A DNA stretch of 64,000 nucleotides from Prunus persica (Eukaryota; Streptophyta; Magnoliopsida; Rosales; Rosaceae), in the NCBI RefSeq assembly GCF_000346465.2, contig NC_034012.1, positions 24,940,271 to 25,004,270 on the forward strand. The letters are read 5' to 3'. Shown here piece by piece: positions 35,265 through 46,820 of this stretch (the stretch's first letter is position 1; every line of letters starts with the position of its first letter). Position numbers and translations under genes: made by a program. Below the pieces are notes generated by a model. It had not been told where the DNA came from. It did no database searches and saw only the letters and a program-made list of their open reading frames with translations.

Positions 35265-38200
35265 GAAAGTCTATTCCAGTCCTCTAGAGAACTGGCTAGA
35301 CCTTCTTCAATGAGTCTTTGGGCCGTGACACCATGGGGGCGGCCGTTCTGATTGACTCCAAGGAAAGTGTAGGGACCGAGGTCATCATGATAATACCTTG
35401 CTTCAAAGCACATGGCAGAGGGTAGGAATGGCCGTGGATCGGCCTCTATAATCTCCATGCAGCCTTCTTCATTCCATATTGCTAACTGCTGGTGGAGGGT
35501 GGAAGGGATACAAAGGCTCTGGTGAATCCAATCCCTGCCGAGTAGTGCATTGTAGGTGGTGGAGGTAGTGTCTATAACAAAGAATGCTATTTTCAACTCT
35601 TTGCTTCCAACTACGACATCTACATCTAAGATGCCGTGTATTTTGGTGATGCCCCCAGCGAAGTTGGTGACGGTTAATCGTGTTGGAATTAGATCCCTCT
35701 CTGTCCTGCCCAACTTGGTCAGCATTCTGTGGGGTAATAGATTAATGGCTGCACCTCCATCTACCATGATCTTGGAGATAGGAATACCTCCAAGATTTGC
35801 CGTTATAAACAACGGTCTGAGGTGATTTGCCATTTCTCTGGTTGGCTTGGCGAAACAAGCCTGCTCTGTAGCTGGTTTATTGGCTGTTCTGCCTGTCCTA
35901 GGGTCGTCTGCTTGCGGTTCTGGCGGCTCCTCTGCTTCTGCCAACCTACACTCAAAGCTCTCCTGGGAGAAAACGTCCCCTTCCAAAGTGCTTTTTTGTC
36001 CTTCGGTAGCCCTGAACTCACCTGGTAGGATGAATACCATGTTAATTCCTAGATCACCCTGTAGGAGGTCTTCTAATTCTGCGCCAAAAGCTTCTGTTTC
36101 TGGGTCCAATTCCTCACCAAATTCCATTAATTCTTCCCCATATTCTTCCGTCCAGTCATCCTGTTTTGTTACTTCGAGGGGCTCTTTCTGATCATCTGCA
36201 GAAGGTTCATAGTCTAATTGCTCTTCTTCATATTCTTCAGCGTAATCGTCTTCTTTTTGTAACGGGGTAGACCCGGATTTCTCTAATGTCCGCGTGGTGT
36301 CAGGATGGCTGCCGGACGACGAGGCTATATGGATAGGAGACCTGGCTGGCTGCTCTGTTTTCAGCAATTCCCTTGACTGGCAAGCTTTCTATTCTGTCTG
36401 GGGAAGTGTTTCAGGATTCTTTCCTTTCCTGGCAGAACTGGGTTGTGAACGTACCTGCGTATTATCTTGGCTTTTAAGATATGTACAGTATTGCCTCTGG
36501 ATTCTTCTTTTCTGGGTTCTGGTCAGCTCCAGAGTCGGTCTACCGCTTCTTCCTACGGAATACCACCTCCCTTCTATGATCGTTGCCAAGGGTCTTTCGT
36601 TTCTGGGCGTCTTGACTGATATTTCCTTCCTGGGTTGCTCCATCCTCCTTTCGCCGTAGTGTGTAGGCCTAAGACAGCTCTTCTGCCTTGTCTTGTCTTG
36701 GGATATAGTTCCAATTCTGTCAAAGACACTAGGTGTGGGCTGATTTTGCTTGTCTAGGACCACCTCTAGCTCTGTTTCACACTTGCACCTACTGCAGAGC
36801 ACTACCCCAGCCGAGATGGTAGCTCTTGGTATCTGACTGGTCTCCCTTATGATTCTTCTGCCTCTGCTGCAACCAGCATCTGTAATAGGGTCGGTTTTCC
36901 TCTGTTCTGGCCAATTTAAGTTGACCATATTGACCTGCGGTTGAGGAAAAGGATCCGTCGTGACGGATGGTGGTTTTTCTGCCAGCTTCAACCTTCCTGC
37001 CGTTATTCCTTCTTGTACTACGTCCCTGAAAATGACACAACTATTGGTAGAATGGTTCCAAGAGTTGTGCCACCTGCAGTACTGTCTGCCTTTGAGTTCT
37101 TCCGGCTTCGGTATTCTATGAGGCGTCTATATTGCCTTCTGCAGTAGCATTTCGTCGAACAAGGCATTGACCTTGGTTAAGTCAAAAGAGTAAACCTTGT
37201 TTTGTGTTGGTTTGTTTGGAACGAATCCTCCTGTGAATGGTGGTGGCTTTTGGTCTTTGGGTGGCTTTGTGAGGGCTTTGCAACTGATGGGATGTTTTAG
37301 TTTTGCCATTTCTGCCACTGAAACCTCTTTCTCCTCTGATCCCTCTGTATCTTCTTGCGACTCCACCTCGATCAGGTGGACTGAAGAAGAAGGGGTTTTG
37401 TAGTATGTACCTTTGGAGGAGTTCCTCCTTTGCTGCTCTTCCCTGAGTAGCTCTTCATATTTGGATGCCTTATCAGCCAGTTCTGCCAGATCTCCGAACA
37501 ATATCCCGTCGAACCTTTTCCTGATGGAGATTTTAAGGGCGGCTTAGGCCATCTGGATGAAGTGTCTTTCTTCCATTGGGATTCGGCACTTCATCTTGAG
37601 CCTTCTGAACCTGGTTATAAAATCTTGCGCCGGTTCATCTTCACTCTGCTTGAGGGCAGCTAGATCACTGATGGTGACTTCTGGCTGAATCCTGTAATAG
37701 TAGTCATGGAAGACATTTTCCATCTGTTCCCAGGTTTGAACAGAGTTAGCTGGCAGGCTGGTGTACCAGGTAAAAGCTTGCCCAGAGAGAGAGTTGCCAA
37801 AAAGCCTTAATTTCAGCAGAGGGTTGTTTTCTATAGCTATGCATTGGACAGAGAACCTGCCTATATGTTCGACTGAGGAAGCATGGGGGTCTTCCCCGTT
37901 GAACAAAGTGAAGTTTGGCACTTTGAAACCTGGAGACAACGGTATTTGATCGATGTAGGCTGGGTACGGCTTTCTGTAAGTAGGCCTTTCCCCTCTTCTA
38001 GCCTCGGGTTCCATGATCTCTCTGACCATTCTTCGCAATGCCCCTACGTCATTTAAAGCATTGACTGGGGGGAAATTTTGTCCCTGTTCTGGCTGAACGT
38101 AATCAAACCTGGGTTCTGCCCTAAGTGGTCTGGGTGGAACTTCCTCCCTGTGTTCTTCCTGCTCTTCGACTTCTGGATGATTCCTCCAGTTTGCCCCCTG

Positions 38201-38857
38201 TCTATTCCTGTCATGATTAGCAAAAAGGTTGTTTCCCCCTCGGCCTCTCCTCCCTCTTGCAGGTGGAGGGAATGGATTAGGGTCCATCCTTCTGGGTCTA
38301 TATGGCAATACTGCCGGTGGTTCAGGCAGAAGCGCCAAAGGTTGATCATGCGGGGCTGCATGATGTGGATTGGGCTGAGGTCCTAGCTGGTTCTGAGCCA
38401 GTGTCAGGTTATCTGGCTGGGCTGGGGCCTGATGTTCTTGATTAGGAAGGGCTCTCTCCCTCGGATCAGCTTGAATTTCTGTGTGGCCTGGCACTCCAGC
38501 CATCTGTACAACTAGAGGACTTTCCTGGTATGGCCATATTAGTCCTGGCAGAGGGCCATAAGGAAGATCCAACTGCTGGATTACAGGATCTAGGTTTGGA
38601 TTTCTGGCCATGGCGGATTCTCGGTCCTTCCGGAACTGTCTGTTTACCTGCCATTGCATCATGGCTGTCATGTTATCGAGAGTGTCCTGGCTCCTTTGTA
38701 CTGTGATCTCTTGTCGGAGTACTGACTCCTTTATTTGACTCATCCTTTTGGAGCCAGTCCTGGAACGTCTGCTTCCTGTACTGTCGTGGGCAGACTGCCT
38801 AGCGTCGCTTTCTTCCGATTCGAGGCCTTCTCTGAGAACCATCTTGTTTTTCTCCAT
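35240..38857 (-). pseudogene. Gag-protease polyprotein of the young Tat element, broken by three nonsense codons
   Basis: One reading phase runs from 38857 to 35240 but is cut by TAA at about 37544-37546 (after RHFIQMA), TAG at about 37127-37129 (after LLQKAI) and TAG at about 36389-36391. The first stop is likely a C-to-T change of a CAA codon. Capsid region: GQAFTWYTSLPANSVQTWEQM and DEPAQDFITRFRRLKMK. A zinc-knuckle-like segment C-R-W-H-N-S-W-N-H with CVIFRDVVQEGI lies at about 37070-37000. An acidic region precedes protease, whose active site reads VDGGAAINLL (about 35745-35770), with Gly where Ser or Thr is usual. Gag builds the particle and cannot be made whole from this copy. Confidence 0.85.
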
Positions 38858-38936
38858 GTCTGGTGTGGGTTCTGACTAGATCTTCCGGCTTTTGTAAGTT
38901 TGTGAATGACTCTGTCAGAGTATGTATACTGAGAAG

Positions 38937-38953
38937 TCCCACTGGGCGTGCCA
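38937..38953 (-). other. Primer-binding site of the young Tat element
   Basis: On the minus strand TGGCACGCCCAGTGGGA begins three bases after the 5' LTR. The TGG start matches the complement of a tRNA CCA end. I do not assign the tRNA. Confidence 0.7.
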
Positions 38954-38956
38954 AAT

Positions 38957-40446
38957 TGTTCACCCGTTTTCGTGTTTAACTCCTGATGTGGAAGGGCGAA
39001 GTTCCCCACTGGCTTGGAGACCACTTGTTGGTCGACAAGTCAGCTTTCTTTGGTGTGCGAGCGTGCCACTGCTAGCAATGTAAATTCTAGCAGACTTATT
39101 TTTAGAGTGGATAACTTGCGCCTCAAGTTACTGACTTCTAAAACAAACGATTGTGAATTTGGGTGAGGAATATCTCCCAAGTAAGTTCTTTTCTTGCCTC
39201 AGACTGGTGAGGACTTTCACAATTTATCTCAGTATCAAAATGGTTGTTCTGGCCAGAATAGATAATAATAAAGTACTGTTTCAGGCAGAACTGCCTTTTA
39301 CAAAATTAAGAAGGGAGAAATCAACTCTAGAAAGGCAAAAGGATGGCTGGAATCCCATTTCTGCCTAGGTAGAAACTTCTGATCCGGGCTGGACTGGGTA
39401 TGTCTATGCTGGACTGTACTGTCAACAACTTTAGCTGCTTGGCTTCAGCTGTAAATCGATACCAAAGTTCGATTTTGGCAGAGCTTCAATCTACTTCAAG
39501 CCTTGGGAGGCTCTTGAGCGGGCAGAACTGTGACTTCTTCAGTCTGAAGGGACAGAAGTGGCTATTCTCGAGGATTTAGCAAGCTGGAACCATGCTGTAA
39601 AATTTGTTGAGGTTTTCATAGTTGTGAAAACTCAGACTATGTTTGTCTTGGCTTTTGCTGAACCAAATTTGTAACGAGGGATCTCGTTCTAGGAAATTTG
39701 TTTTCTAAGTCTGAACCTTGGAATTCTGATTTAAGGTTGGTTTCTCTTGGAATTTAAGTGAGCTCTTGGCTGTTTTTCTTGCTGTTGTTTTTTTGGTTGA
39801 TGAGTTGAGTGTCCTTTCTTTCTTGCCTGCTTCTGTTTTTATAAGAGACCCTCCTTTTGAAGGTGGTTTTATATTTTAATAATGGGTGGCAAAAGATTTC
39901 TCAAAACGTAAAGCAGGAAAGATTTTTATCAATTATGGCAGATAGACTCCCAGTGGTCACTTCCTATAGCGATCCCTTCCCTAGTTTCCTGGCTGACGGT
40001 TTTTCTATTTTAATGCCACCGTCTGTGTGAGCTGATCCTATGGCGATTTTGATTTTTCTTTTGTATTTTTTGAACAACTCCCTGTTTCCTGCTCTTGAAA
40101 ACGTGATTTGCGAAATCTTTTTAGAAGATGGTGTGTTGCTTTGGAGCAAAAAAAAAGTCTCTGATCATAGACGCCCCTTTGATTTTTCTTCCTCGGCAGT
40201 GTTTTCAGAAACGTCCCTTCTCACATAAAAACTCTAGTTGGAATTGCTGACTTTCCAGAGAGGTGAGGTAGCCACGTGAATGTGTCTTTAGTCTCTTGGG
40301 CTTGAGTTTAAACAATATTTTGTGGGCTGATCTTCAAAGGCCCAATATGACAGCTTTCTACACTTTGGGTTTTTTGGGACTGGATAAGTATTTCACCATG
40401 GGCCTGTTTCTGGATCTCTTTGGTGTGTCAAATTTAGGCCCAAACA
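38957..40446 (-). repeat. 5' LTR of the young Tat element, with promoter
   Basis: Same length and ends as the other LTR. The TATA-like motif on the minus strand is at 39836-39845; element transcription would start just left of it and run leftward through gag and pol. Confidence 0.95.
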
Positions 40447-40451
40447 GAGGG

Positions 40452-41570
40452 AGAATTGAGTGTGAGAGAATTAGATAAGATAGTGAGAGAGAGATAAGAT
40501 AGTGAGTGAGAGTAAGAGATAGTGAAAGGAGAGATGAGAGAGTGAGTGAGAGTGAAGAGAGAGATGAGAGATTAAGTGAGAGGAGTGAGTGTGAGAGAAA
40601 GGGTCAGATTTGGGGAGAGGGAAAGAGAGAGGAGAGGTAAGAGTAGGAGAAAGACATTGAGAAAATGGTGGAGGAGTTATTTTGGTTTTAAAAACCGTAT
40701 CACTTGCGCGACGAAATATTTGTTGCGCAAAGTCTTAAAAAAAATTTAAAATAAAATAAAATTCCCGCGCCCTATTTTTGGTGCCTGCCCAAATTTTTAG
40801 AGTTTTGTGCGACGAGTTGTTGGTCACTCAAAGTTTTGCGCGACCAAAAAATTCCCGCGTCCCTTTTTAGATACCTGCCCAAATTTTTAGAGTTTTACGC
40901 GACGAACTGTTGGTCACGCAAACTTTTGAGAGACGAAAAATTGGTTCGTAGTGCAATATTTATAAAAATAATTCTTATGAATAACAAAAAATAAAAAATA
41001 AATTTATTTTACGATTTAAAATATAAATAAGGTTAAGGTGACCAAATCTGTTTTCGTTGTGCAAAGAAAATAATAATAAATAAATAAATAATTTAGTTTA
41101 ACAATATAAAATATATAAATAAGTAAATAAGGGTTAGGCGACGAAATATCGATATTCGTTGAGCAAAGTTTTCAAAAAATAATAACAACTTATGAAAACA
41201 ACTATATCTTAAAATTTATAATGTATAATTAAATAAAATAAAATAATTGGTTTGCCCGATGCATGTTTACATTATGACGTCGTGCTATTGGTTTTTGCAC
41301 AACGACCCCATTGTTATATTTAAAATATATATATTATTATTATAAAGTTCACTGAAAATGTGACTTTACTCCCTTTGAATTCATTTTTTATTTTTTTTTA
41401 CATAAAACCCACAATAATATATTTTTCTAACAAAAACCCAATCCTAACTACAATAATAAATTTAAAGCTACTAATAAATATATATACTATTCAATTTCTT
41501 AAGTGTTATACGTACAAAATAAATAAATTTAACGTAACTTAATAAATAAATATATATATATATATACACA
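40452..41570. other. Internal CACTA sequence right of the nested element
   Basis: Starts with a GA-rich tract (to about 40,660), then an ~88-bp unit in two copies (near 40,765 and 40,855, each with CCTGCCCAAATTTTTAGAG) containing GCGACGA motifs, then AT-rich sequence. No gene is supported. Confidence 0.6.
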
Positions 41571-42845
41571 CGACATTCAACAATCCAACTGTCAAACTTG
41601 TTTTTATATACTTTGAGATCATATACCTCAAAAATCGTAAAAAACAAACATTCATAGATCTAGTAACGGGACAAAACTTTTCGACGGTTATAAATGAAAA
41701 ATAACGGTTTAACGGTTATTTCAATTTCATTTTGATGATTTTTTTACAGCTACACTCCTTGACCCTATATGAATACAATGACTAAATTTGATCTTCAATT
41801 TAAAATATTTACACTAGTGGACACCACAAAATCTTATATTATATTTAACGAAAGTATAAATAAACTCTTAATTGTTAGTGAATATATTGTTTTGATGGCA
41901 TACGCATTCTACAAAACTAATTTCAACGATCCAATAATCAAACATGTTTGTTTATACTTTGTGATCATATACGCCAAAAATTAGAAAAAATGAATATTCA
42001 GAGATGAAGTAATGAGACAAAACTTTTCGAAGGTTATAAACGAAAAATCACGATTTAACGGTTATTTCAATTTCGATTTTGATGATTTTTTTGCAGATAC
42101 ACTCCTTGACCCTATATGAATACAATGACTAAATTTGATCTTGAATTTAAAATATTTACACTAGTGGATACTACAAAATCTTATGTTATATTTAACGAAA
42201 GTATAAATAAACTCTTAATTGTTAGTGAATATGTTGTTTTGATGGAATACGCATTCTACGAAACTAGTTTCAACGATCCAACAATCAAACATGTTTGTTT
42301 GTACTTCGAGATCATATACGCCAAAAATAAAATAAAAAATAAACATTCAGAGATCAAGTAATGGGACAAAACTTTTCGACGGTTATAAATGAAAAATCAC
42401 GATTTAACGGTTATTTCAATTTCGATTTTGATGATTTTTTACAGCTACACTCCTTGACCCTATATGAATACAATGACTGAATTTGATCTTCAATTTAAAA
42501 TATTTACACTAGTGGACACCACAAAATCTTATGTCATATTTAACGAAAGTATATATAAACTCTTAATTATTAGTGAATATATTGTTTTGATGGCATACGC
42601 ATTCTACGAAACTAGTTTCAACGGTCCAACCATCAAACTTGTTTGTTTATACTTCGAGATCATATACGCCAAAAATCGAAAAAAATAAACATTTAGAGAT
42701 CAAGTAATGTGACAAAACTTTTCGACAGTTTTAAACGAAAAATCAAGATTTAACGGTTATTTCAATTTTGATTTTGATGATTTTTTACAGCTACACTCCT
42801 TGACCCTATATGAATACAATGAACTAATTCGATCGTCAATTTAAA
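41570..42845 (+). repeat. 347-bp tandem repeat inside the CACTA element, about 3.7 copies
   Basis: The landmark TATGAATACAATGACT recurs at about 41767, 42114, 42462 and (slightly changed) 42809, a period of 347-348 bases. Each copy also contains CTACACTCCTTGACC and AACTTTTCGA. Each full unit happens to hold a similar 71-81-codon open frame, but there is no recognisable domain, so I treat these as non-coding. Confidence 0.9.
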
Positions 42846-42989
42846 ATATATATTTTCTAAAAAAACCCAATCTGAACTACAATAATATATTTTTCTAATA
42901 AAAATCATATCCAAACTAAAATAATAAATTTAAAGCTACTTAATAAATTTATATACCGTTTAATTTCTTAAGTGTTATGCATACAAAAT

Positions 42990-43370
42990 AAAAATAAAAA
43001 TAAAATTGGTTTAGGCGACGAAATATTTGGATTACTTCATGCAAAGATTTTAAAAAATAATTTTTTATTTTATTTATTTTTGTAAAGACTTTGCACGACG
43101 AAACACACTTCGTTGCTCAAAACTTTGTGCAACGAAGTTTATTGTTTCGTCACGCAAAGTCACTTTGAGCGACGATGCTTTGTCGTCGCGCAAAAGTTTG
43201 TCGAGCAAAGAGACTTTGTGCGGCGATGTGTGTTTCGTTGCTCAAAATTTAGTCGCGTAAGACTTTGAGCGACGAAGTTTTGAGTTTTGTTGCGCAAAGT
43301 GACTTTGAGCAACGAATTAATTTTGGTCGTGCAAAATTTGGTCGCTCAATGTTTTTTTTTTTTACTAGTG
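42990..43370. repeat. Right subterminal repeat array of the CACTA element
   Basis: Repeated GCGACGAAA-type motifs in both orientations from about 43013 to 43346, mirroring the left end. Similar motifs also occur more internally at about 40700-41290. Confidence 0.85.
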
Positions 43371-43519
43371 AATATTAATGCATCCAACTTTGCATATTAA
43401 CATCGGTGCCCAGAGAGTTCCTCGATTTGAGTGCACAACTTTTGAAACCTTTTCTGTGCACTCACATCGTGGAACTGTAGCCACCGATGTTAATATGCAA
43501 AGTTGGATACGCAATAATA
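43371..43519. other. Near-perfect foldback (MIRNA-like or MITE hairpin) at the CACTA border
   Basis: The arm 43382-43408 is the exact reverse complement of 43482-43508 (27 bp: ATCCAACTTTGCATATTAAC and seven more). A second perfect 10-bp stem, TGAGTGCACA at 43428-43437 with TGTGCACTCA at 43455-43464, closes a 17-base loop, with a partly paired middle section. Flanking AATATTAATGC and GCAATAATATT extend the base of the stem. The length, loop and mismatches would suit a young plant MIRNA precursor, but a foldback MITE is equally possible. I do not recognise a known miRNA. Confidence 0.7.
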
Positions 43520-43584
43520 TTTCATACACTGACCAAGATCGTGCAAGATGCTATCAACTGTTTTTTCTTCTTTTTTTCTTCCAT

Positions 43585-43785
43585 TCTTCCTACCTATCTC
43601 TTTAAATCAATAGTACTATAATGATAGAGTACTAGTAAAAAATTTCTACAAGATTTATTGCCATCATTAAGATGTTTACGGGTGGTATCATTGTCTCGTT
43701 ATCAAAATGTCACTTAATTACCTAATTTTATTGAAAACCACTTGCGCTACTTGGATTTTTCGCATACCGCACTTGGATCTTATCA
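43585..43785 (+). pseudogene. LRR-gene scrap, duplicate of part of the downstream resistance gene
   Basis: Sequence here is clearly related to 45783-45975 in the NLR gene: CAAGATTTATTGCCATCATT with AAGATGTTTACGGGTG, then ACTTGCGCTACTTGGAT and CCGCACTTGGATC match the LRR segment reading LPSLRCLRVLQL to LRYLDLSRTA. The scrap has stops and small deletions and lacks the rest of the gene. Confidence 0.75.
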
Positions 43786-46700
43786 TCTTTGTCCCATCAA
43801 AAAGAAAAGAAAAAAAGTTTCCAACATCTTGTGCCATTTTTTTCCAGTGTGGTGGGGTCATAATTTGAAGTCCACCATCAATTTCTCAAGAGCTATTACC
43901 ATTATTGCATTTAACTTTGAAAAAGAAAAGTTTTCAAAAGTTATCCCAAAGAACAGCCCATCAGAGTTGAAAACGAGTTTTTCAAGGCTAAGATTACAAG
44001 TTCATGTTATTTACAATCTCAAAAAGCTTCCATACTTGTTTACAAACCTGTATTTCCAAGTTGTGCTAGCCTAGCTACTTGCAAATCTTGGAATATTTTA
44101 CTTCATCCAAATCCCTTGCACTCTGCAGAGAAGAGAAAAGACATGGCTTTGATAGGAGAGGCTCTTATCTCTGCTTCCGTCCAAGTGTTGTGCGACAAAA
44201 TTACTTTGACCCTGTTTGTCGACTTATTTTGGCACAAGAAACTTGACAAACCACTCCTCATGAAACTGAACACCACATTGTTGACCTTGAATGTAGTGCT
44301 CGATGATGCAGAGGATAAGCAAATTGTAAACCCTGCTGTGAGAAAGTGGCTTGACGAGCTCAAACATGTTGTCTTTGATGCGGAGGACTTACTGGATGAG
44401 ATTGACACCGAAGCTTTGCGATGCAAGCTCGAAGGTGAAGATCAAAGCCACAAATTAACCAATAAGGTGTGGAACTTCCTCCCTTCTTCTCGTAATCATT
44501 TTTATCAAAGTATGAATGTTAAGATACAAGAGTTGTTACAAAGATTAGAGAGCTTTGTACAACAGAAAAGTGTTCTGGGTCTTAGAGAAGGTGCTGGGAG
44601 GCAAGTTTCACAAAGAACTCCAACAACCTCCTTGGTTCTTGAACCTTGTGTATATGGTAGAGATGAAGTCAAAGAAAAATTATCCAAAGTGTTGCTATCT
44701 GATAATGCAAGCAAAGATGATGTGTCTTTCCTCACCATTGTTGGAATGGGCGGGGTTGGCAAGACAACCCTTGCTCGAATGCTTTACAATGACGATAATG
44801 TGAAAGGGCATTTTACACTTAAAGCTTGGGCTTGTGTTTCAGACTACGATGATTGTATTAAAATTACTAAAACTCTTCTTGAGGCAGTCACTTCAAAGCC
44901 TTGTAACACGGAAAATTTGAATTTGCTTCAAGAAGATCTAAGAGAGCAACTGAGAGGAAGGAAATTCTTATTTGTGTTGGATGACCTATGGAATGAGAAT
45001 AATCAGGATTTGAACTACGTTAGAGTTCTTTTTATTACTTTAGGAGCAAGGGGAAGTAAAGTCATCATAACAACACGGAACAACAATATAGCATCTGTCA
45101 TGCAAAATGTTCCTATTCAATATTTGGAACCACTGTCACCGGAGGATTGCTGGTTATTACTTTCAAAACATGCATTTGGAAATGAAAAGTGTAGTGCACA
45201 TCCAAACTTGGAACACATTGGAAAGCAAATTGCACTCAAGTGCAGAGGGTTGCCTTTAGCTGCACAAACACTTGGGGGTTTGTTACGTTGTAATATAGAT
45301 TCCGAGGAGTGGAATAGAATCCTAAATAGCAGTATTTGGGAGCTACCATTTGAAACAAGTGACATTATTCCGGCTCTAGCACTAAGTTACCATTATCTCC
45401 CCGCTCAGTTAAAACTGTGCTTTGTTTATTGTTCAATTTTTCCAAAGGGTTATGAGTTTGAAAAGGAATATACTATTGAATTATGGATGGCAGAAGGTTT
45501 AATTCCACAAGTTGAGAATGCAAATAAAATGGAAGAGATGGCTCAAAATTACTTTGATGAGCTATCATCACGTTCGCTACTTCAAAAGTCAAGCAAATCT
45601 GGTTTCACAATGCATGACCTCATTAATGACTTGGCTATGTTCATGTCTAGGGGATTTTGCCTTCGACTGGAAGAGAGGGAATCACATAAAATTGAAAGAG
45701 TTCGTCATTTGTCATATGCTAGGGGAGAATTGGACGTTGCTCCTAAATTTAAGCCATTATATGGGGCTAAGAGTTTGCGGACCTTCCTTCCTACCTCTTT
45801 AGATCCATATGGATATAGTTATGTAAATAAAAAGGTTCTACAAGATTTGTTGCCATCACTAAGATGTTTACGGGTGTTACAATTGTCATGTTATCAAAAC
45901 GTCACTGAGTTACCTGATTCTATTGCAAACCTCATTCACTTGCGCTACTTGGATCTTTCCCGTACTGCAATTGACAGGTTACCTGAGGTACTTTGCAATC
46001 TTTACAACTTGCAAACATTACTATTGTCAAACTGTTCCTTTCTCCTTGAATTGCCTGCAGACATTAGAAAATTGATTAATTTACAGAAATTGACGTTGGG
46101 AGGTTGTAGCTCTCTTAATAAATTGCCTGCATGCATGAAGGAGTTGATTAATTTGCACCATCTTGATGTCAGTGGAACTAAAATTGAAGAGATGCCGGTG
46201 CAAATGGGTAGACTGTGATGCACCGATACGTCAGTTTGGAGGGGTATGCTCGTATCGGATACGGCTCCGATACGATACGGCACCGATACGGCTCCGATAC
46301 GTATCCGATACGCCACGTGGCGTATCGTTGACTTATATGGCACGTTGACTTCTCGATACGGATCCGATACGTCCTCGATACGGTCCCGATACGGTCCCGA
46401 TACGGCATCGATACGTGTGGGGGTAAAAACGAAAATATTTGCAGACTTTGGGGGTGATTTTGAAAGTTTCTAAACATTTGGGGTTAAAATGTAAAAACAC
46501 AAACTATAATTTCATATTGTTGTCTGTCGAGAGGCTAGGTTTTTGGGGTTTCATTTCAACAGAACAGAGGCCAAACAAAAGAGAAGAAAGAAGAAGAAGA
46601 AGAAGAAGAAGAAGAAGGAGCCGTCCGTCGCTCGCACCCAGCAGGCAGCTCAAGGTTTCTCTTCTCTTCTTTCTTTGAATAATCTGCTATTGTTATCTTA

Positions 46701-46820
46701 TATGGGTTTGGAACTTGGGTATTGTTGGAACTTGGAACCTGGGTATTGTTGGAACTTGGAGTTTGGGTATTGTAACTTGTATGGTTGGAACTTGGAGTTT
46801 GAGTTTGGGTATTGTTGCTG

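Larger units (their letters stand above)
25993..40446 (-). mobile_element. Young full-length Tat-lineage Ty3/gypsy retrotransposon with an antisense PMD gene
   Basis: Two 1,490-bp LTRs (25993-27482 and 38957-40446) flank 11.5 kb of internal DNA. A 5-bp target duplication GAGGG is at 25988-25992 and 40447-40451, so the insertion is a clean event into a GA-rich tract of the CACTA element. On the minus strand the order is 5' LTR, primer-binding site, gag, protease, RT, RNase H, archaeal-type RNase H, integrase, then a gene on the opposite strand, the polypurine tract and the 3' LTR. The second RNase H and the extra antisense gene are Tat-lineage features. I count about five LTR differences, all clustered near 26.9-27.1 kb, which implies recent insertion. 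Confidence 0.95.
25112..43370. mobile_element. Non-autonomous CACTA (En/Spm-type) DNA transposon, split by a nested retrotransposon
   Basis: The left end reads CACTACTATAAAAAACAC at 25112 and the right end reads TTTACTAGTG, ending at 43370, so both ends show the inverted CACTA signature. The 3-bp target duplication AAT is present at 25109-25111 and 43371-43373. Both ends carry dense short subterminal repeats around GCGACGAAA. Removing the nested Tat element leaves about 3.8 kb with no transposase frame, so movement would depend on an enzyme from elsewhere. A possible scrap of a CACTA-linked coding end, ending PPPLPPQ on the minus strand, lies at about 25680-25760. Confidence 0.9.

Noticed and set aside
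41769..42688. Three similar 71-81-codon frames
   Set aside because: They repeat because the DNA repeats every 347 bases; no domain, and the non-coding part of each unit is equally conserved.
41570..43370. Possible CRISPR-like regular repeats
   Set aside because: Units are 347 bp tandem copies without spacers, in a plant DNA transposon.
46163..46477. Short frames with repeated RYGSDT-like residues at the hAT left end
   Set aside because: They translate the CGATACG subterminal repeats and are not genes.
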